64,000 nucleotides of DNA, taken from assembly GCF_022846655.1 (NCBI RefSeq), contig NZ_AP025667.1, forward strand, positions 4,315,001-4,379,000, written 5' to 3'. A program made the position numbers and the translations under genes. A model generated the notes under the pieces. That model saw only the letters and a program-made list of their open reading frames with translations. It made no database searches and was not told where the DNA came from. Positions 61,658 to 64,000 of the stretch are shown piece by piece. Position 1 is the stretch's first letter. The number at the start of each line of letters is the position of its first letter. The stretch is from Streptomyces seoulensis. Lineage in GTDB: Bacteria; Actinomycetota; Actinomycetes; Streptomycetales; Streptomycetaceae.

Positions 61658-61936
61658 CTATCGCTGATGGCTCGGTCCCCCGACATCGCCCGTCGTGGGG
61701 ACCGCTTTGCGTACGACCGCCCAGAGGGTGCGGGCGTTCAAGCTGGTGGCGAGGAGGCCGAATTGGTCGGCCGTGGACACCGCGTCCAGGACCTCTCGCC
61801 ATGTCTCGGCGGAGACGTCGTCCGGCATCTCCGCTTCGACCGTCGTGTGCCGGGGGTGTTCCTCCACTCGCGTGAGAAATCCGAAGGCGGACAGCCGGGC
61901 GGCGATGGCCTCCGCGCGAACTCCCGAAGCGGGCAC
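61658..61936 (-). CDS. Small conserved protein, first gene of the GntR block
   Basis: 92 aa. VRAEAIAARLSAFGFLTRVE, EAEMPDDVSAETWREVLDAV and STADQFGLLATSLNARTLWA are the conserved parts; the function is unknown. GTG 61936 has GGAGG 7 bases upstream. It is transcribed away from the second GntR gene, across the twin operators, and so is the most likely target of that regulator. Confidence 0.75.
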   Translation of the reverse strand: MPASGVRAEAIAARLSAFGFLTRVEEHPRHTTVEAEMPDDVSAETWREVLDAVSTADQFGLLATSLNARTLWAVVRKAVPTTGDVGGPSHQR

Positions 61937-61975
61937 AGGGCAGCCTCCGTCAACCGGCGATCACTTTCAGTGAAG

Positions 61976-62006
61976 CTAGTTAACTAGATTAGGGCTAGTG
62001 GACTAG
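61976..62006. promoter_or_regulatory. Twin palindromic GntR operators
   Basis: CTAGTTAACTAG (61976-61987) is a perfect palindrome. CTAGTGGACTAG (61995-62006) is a palindrome apart from its central two bases. Centres are 19 bp apart, about two helix turns. Both lie in the short AT-rich gap between the GntR gene at 62016 and the minus-strand block, so binding would control both. Confidence 0.8.
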
Positions 62007-62015
62007 ATTTTCCAT

Positions 62016-62771
62016 ATGTCTGAGCAACCGCCGTACCTCCGCATCGCCGATGAGCTGAGGCGCCGGATCGCGGAACGTGTGTGGGAGCCGGGAGACCGCC
62101 TGCCCTCCCGCGCTCAGATCGGCCAGGAGTGCGGCGTCGGCGAGAACGTGGTGCGCCGGGCGCAGGAGTTGCTGATCTCCCAGGGGGTCTTGGAGGGTCG
62201 TGCCGGTTCGGGCACGTACGTCGCCGAGCCCCGGCAGCGCGTGCGGGTCGTACGGTCTTCAGCGCGGGAGCAGCCCAGTGGCTCACCGTTCCGGGCGGAC
62301 ATGAAGGCCGTCGGCAGGCAGGGCGACTGGGAGAGCCGGACGGACGCCAAGGTGCCAGCCCCGGCGGAGATCGCGGCGCGGCTGGGGGTCGACGAGGGCG
62401 CGTTGTGCGTACGGACGACGTACGAGTTCCTCGCGGACGGCAGGCCGGTGCAACTGTCCACGAGCTGGGAGCCGTACGACCTCACCGCTGGCACCCTCGT
62501 CGTCCTTCCCGAGGGAGGACCGCACGCTGGCGCCGGGGTCGTGAACCGTATGGCCGCGATCGGTATCACCGTCAGCCATGCGGTGGAGCAGCCGGAGCCG
62601 AGGCAGGCGACCGCCGAGGAGGCGTCGCTACTCGGCATCCAGAAGGCCGCGCTCGTCACGCACATCCGGCGGACGTACTACAGCGACCAAGGGCGGCCCG
62701 TGGAGACGGCGGACATCGTTGTGCCCGTCGCTCACTGCGAGATCGTCTACGAGATTCCGATCAACCGATGA
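62016..62771 (+). CDS. GntR/UTRA family transcriptional regulator
   Basis: 251 aa. The winged helix is at about 5-70 (YLRIADELRRRIAERVWEPG, then DRLPSRAQIGQECGVGENVV). A UTRA domain follows (PAEIAARLGVDEGALCVRTT, ITVSHAVEQPEPRQATAEEA, IVVPVAHCEIVYEIPI). It begins 9 bases after the second operator with no ribosome site, suggesting a leaderless or very short leader. Probably the autorepressor for this divergent region. Confidence 0.92.
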   Translation: MSEQPPYLRIADELRRRIAERVWEPGDRLPSRAQIGQECGVGENVVRRAQELLISQGVLEGRAGSGTYVAEPRQRVRVVRSSAREQPSGSPFRADMKAVGRQGDWESRTDAKVPAPAEIAARLGVDEGALCVRTTYEFLADGRPVQLSTSWEPYDLTAGTLVVLPEGGPHAGAGVVNRMAAIGITVSHAVEQPEPRQATAEEASLLGIQKAALVTHIRRTYYSDQGRPVETADIVVPVAHCEIVYEIPINR

Positions 62772-63082
62772 TCTTGCCCTCGCTACAGAGACTCCCTGAG
62801 GGACCTTCTCACACGAACCACCCCCCTCCTGTGTCCTCAAGGATCCGACATCCGAGGTGTGATGTCTTTACCACCGGACGGTAAATCGATGAGTCCAGAG
62901 CCGCTGACGTCCTGAGCACCACCTTGCGGGCCCGCCGCGTGGAAGTCTGTACCCACGGTGGGCACTTTTCGAGCCGCGAGTGTCACAGTGCCTCCTCAGG
63001 AGAACCGCGTCAGCCCGCCGGGGGCAGGCTTTTTGTGATCTCGGAGCCCGCTGGTGACCACAGTCGGGTGACGTTCACGTCC

Positions 63083-63103
63083 CCTGTCGAATGCGTGCCG
63101 AAG
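63083..63103 (+). repeat. Right copy of the border repeat
   Basis: CCTGTCGAATG followed by CGTGCCGAAG at an 11-bp period. It matches 53987-54007 at 18 of 21 positions. Confidence 0.5.
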
Positions 63104-63165
63104 ACACGGAGAATTCACCTCCGCCCTACGGAAAGCCCCAGGTCAGGGGCGACGCGGCAGCAATC

Positions 63166-63190
63166 ACGCCAAGCGCCTTCTAAGCGCCTG
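63166..63190 (+). repeat. Right copy of the tRNA-Arg anticodon core
   Basis: ACGCCAAGCGCCTTCTAAGC and five more bases match 53792-53816 at 22 of 25 positions, including the whole anticodon loop CTTCTAA. Beyond this the T arm is not conserved. It could be the far end of an element or a second decayed site. Confidence 0.55.
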
Positions 63191-63449
63191 CCCACTCCCT
63201 CAACCTCGTTGAAGCACACGGCGCTTCACCCGCAGCCATAGACTCAAGACATGGCATTCACGAGCACCCCCCGCCACTGCTTCCTCTGATCGGAAGACGA
63301 TGAGGGCGACGCCGGACGGCATCGCCCTCCTTGGTGTGTCTGCTGCCTGAACCCCGCTTACGACGCCGCACGCCCCGCTCCGGGGCAGTGCCGCTCCGGG
63401 CCCGCACGCAGACACGGTCTCTTCCCTTCACCCCGGCCAGGAGTGCCCC

Positions 63450-64000
63450 GTGCCCGTGTTGCTTCCCCCTGCCCTCGAACTCTTCCTCGACCTGCTGCGC
63501 TGCCCGACGTGTCGTACTCGCCCCCTGAACCCCGACCGTGGCGCGCTGCGCTGTCCGGTCGGCCACACCTTCGACGTCGCACGGCACGGATACGCGGGCC
63601 TGCTGACAGGCAGCCGCGCCACCAGCGCCGACGACGCTGCCATGGTCGAAGCCCGGAGCCGGTTCCTGGCCGCCGGTGCCTATGCACCCCTCCGTGAGGC
63701 TGTGACCCATCTGGTGGCCGACGCCGTGTCCGAGCAGCCCACGGTCGTGGACGTGGGCTGCGGCACCGGTTACTACTTGGGCGGCATACTCGACCAGTTG
63801 GCCGGCGCTCGCGGTCTGGGCCTGGACACGTCGGTGCGCGCGCTCCGCGCGGCAGCCCGGGTTCACGAACGAGCCGCGGCGGTGGCCTGGGACGTCTTCC
63901 GTCCCTTCCCGCTGGCCGATGGGGTGGCCGATGTCGTGCTGGACGTGTTCGCCCCACGCAATCCGGCGGAGTTCCACCGCGTGCTGCGTCCGACCGGCCG
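63450..64000 (+). CDS. RlmA-type 23S rRNA (guanine-N1) methyltransferase, N-terminal part
   Basis: At least 183 aa; the frame is open at the window end. A zinc finger LLRCPTC ... LRCPVGH (Cys18, Cys21, Cys35, His39) and the following FDVARHGYAGLLTGS are RlmA signatures. DDAAMVEARSRFLAAGAYAP and VVDVGCGTGYYLGG (SAM motif I near 102) complete the match. It methylates a guanine of helix 35 in 23S rRNA, which in tylosin producers (TlrB) gives macrolide resistance. AGGAG 7 bases before GTG 63450 sets the start. Confidence 0.9.
   Translation, partial: MPVLLPPALELFLDLLRCPTCRTRPLNPDRGALRCPVGHTFDVARHGYAGLLTGSRATSADDAAMVEARSRFLAAGAYAPLREAVTHLVADAVSEQPTVVDVGCGTGYYLGGILDQLAGARGLGLDTSVRALRAAARVHERAAAVAWDVFRPFPLADGVADVVLDVFAPRNPAEFHRVLRPTG

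Larger units (their letters stand above)
62772..63449. other. Intergenic border region, 678 bases
   Basis: No convincing gene. It contains the right-hand border repeats at 63083-63103 and 63166-63190, and a bent, TTTTTGTGATC-containing stretch near 63030. The minus-strand frame at 63258-63977 runs through the rRNA methyltransferase gene and is a shadow. Confidence 0.5.

Noticed and set aside
1..64000. CRISPR arrays, complete insertion sequences or rRNA genes
   Set aside because: No regularly spaced repeats, transposase genes with terminal inverted repeats or rRNA-like sequence were seen.

Overview
The window is very GC-rich, uses GTG and TTG starts freely, and its proteins match Streptomyces families throughout. 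Examples are DUF5753 helix-turn-helix regulators, a SpoIIE/PAS/GAF phosphatase, crotonyl-CoA carboxylase/reductase and DUF6158/DUF6928 proteins. It is most likely a piece of a Streptomyces chromosome. About 1-53.6 kb is ordinary chromosomal sequence. About 53.8-63.2 kb is an accessory patch built from attachment-site remnants and small orphan genes.

Layout. 1-9.3 kb: tail of a CocE/NonD hydrolase, an HTH regulator, OsmC, a membrane-anchored phosphatase-superfamily protein, two MBL-fold hydrolases around a DedA protein, and an aminotransferase-fold protein with no lysine. 9.4-16.4 kb: a PAP2/diacylglycerol-kinase fusion, a methyltransferase, a transketolase, VOC and GNAT proteins, and a MerR regulator with its own 19-bp-spacer promoter. 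16.4-21.5 kb: a translationally coupled minus-strand peptidase operon (M55, M20, S9, S66). 21.6-31.4 kb: a methyltransferase, a SpoIIE phosphatase, an MFS exporter with three extra C-terminal domains, an SRPBCC protein, a radical SAM protein of the Rv2578c type behind an SOS-box-like site, a secreted TAP-type hydrolase and a HEAT-repeat protein.

31.7-42.7 kb is the metabolic core: a double 3-hydroxyacyl-CoA dehydrogenase, a TetR regulator, ccrA, ethylmalonyl-CoA mutase (meaA), a malyl-CoA lyase-type enzyme, a MaoC hydratase and an acyl-CoA dehydrogenase. Together these make up the ethylmalonyl-CoA pathway, which assimilates acetyl-CoA and supplies ethylmalonyl-, methylmalonyl- and propionyl-CoA extender units. 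It is followed by psd and pssA for phosphatidylethanolamine synthesis. 42.8-53.6 kb holds glycerate kinase, a Nudix hydrolase, an alkylation-repair pair (Ada-N/AlkA plus MGMT), an MTHFR-like protein, a CDP-glycerol transferase-like protein, a divergent ArsR/MFS pair, and a membrane-protein/winged-helix operon with a likely autoregulatory operator.

53.8-63.2 kb contains a 3' half of tRNA-Arg(TCT), two nearly identical 56-bp 3' halves of tRNA-Ser(TGA) about 2.08 kb apart, matching hairpins beside them, and small cargo genes. One of these is an Imm53-type immunity gene broken by an amber codon. A five-gene minus-strand block with a GntR regulator follows, facing a second GntR gene across two palindromic operators. 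No integrase, excisionase or replication gene is visible in the patch, so it looks like stranded cargo or a set of elements that would need an integrase from elsewhere. The window ends inside an RlmA-type rRNA methyltransferase gene.
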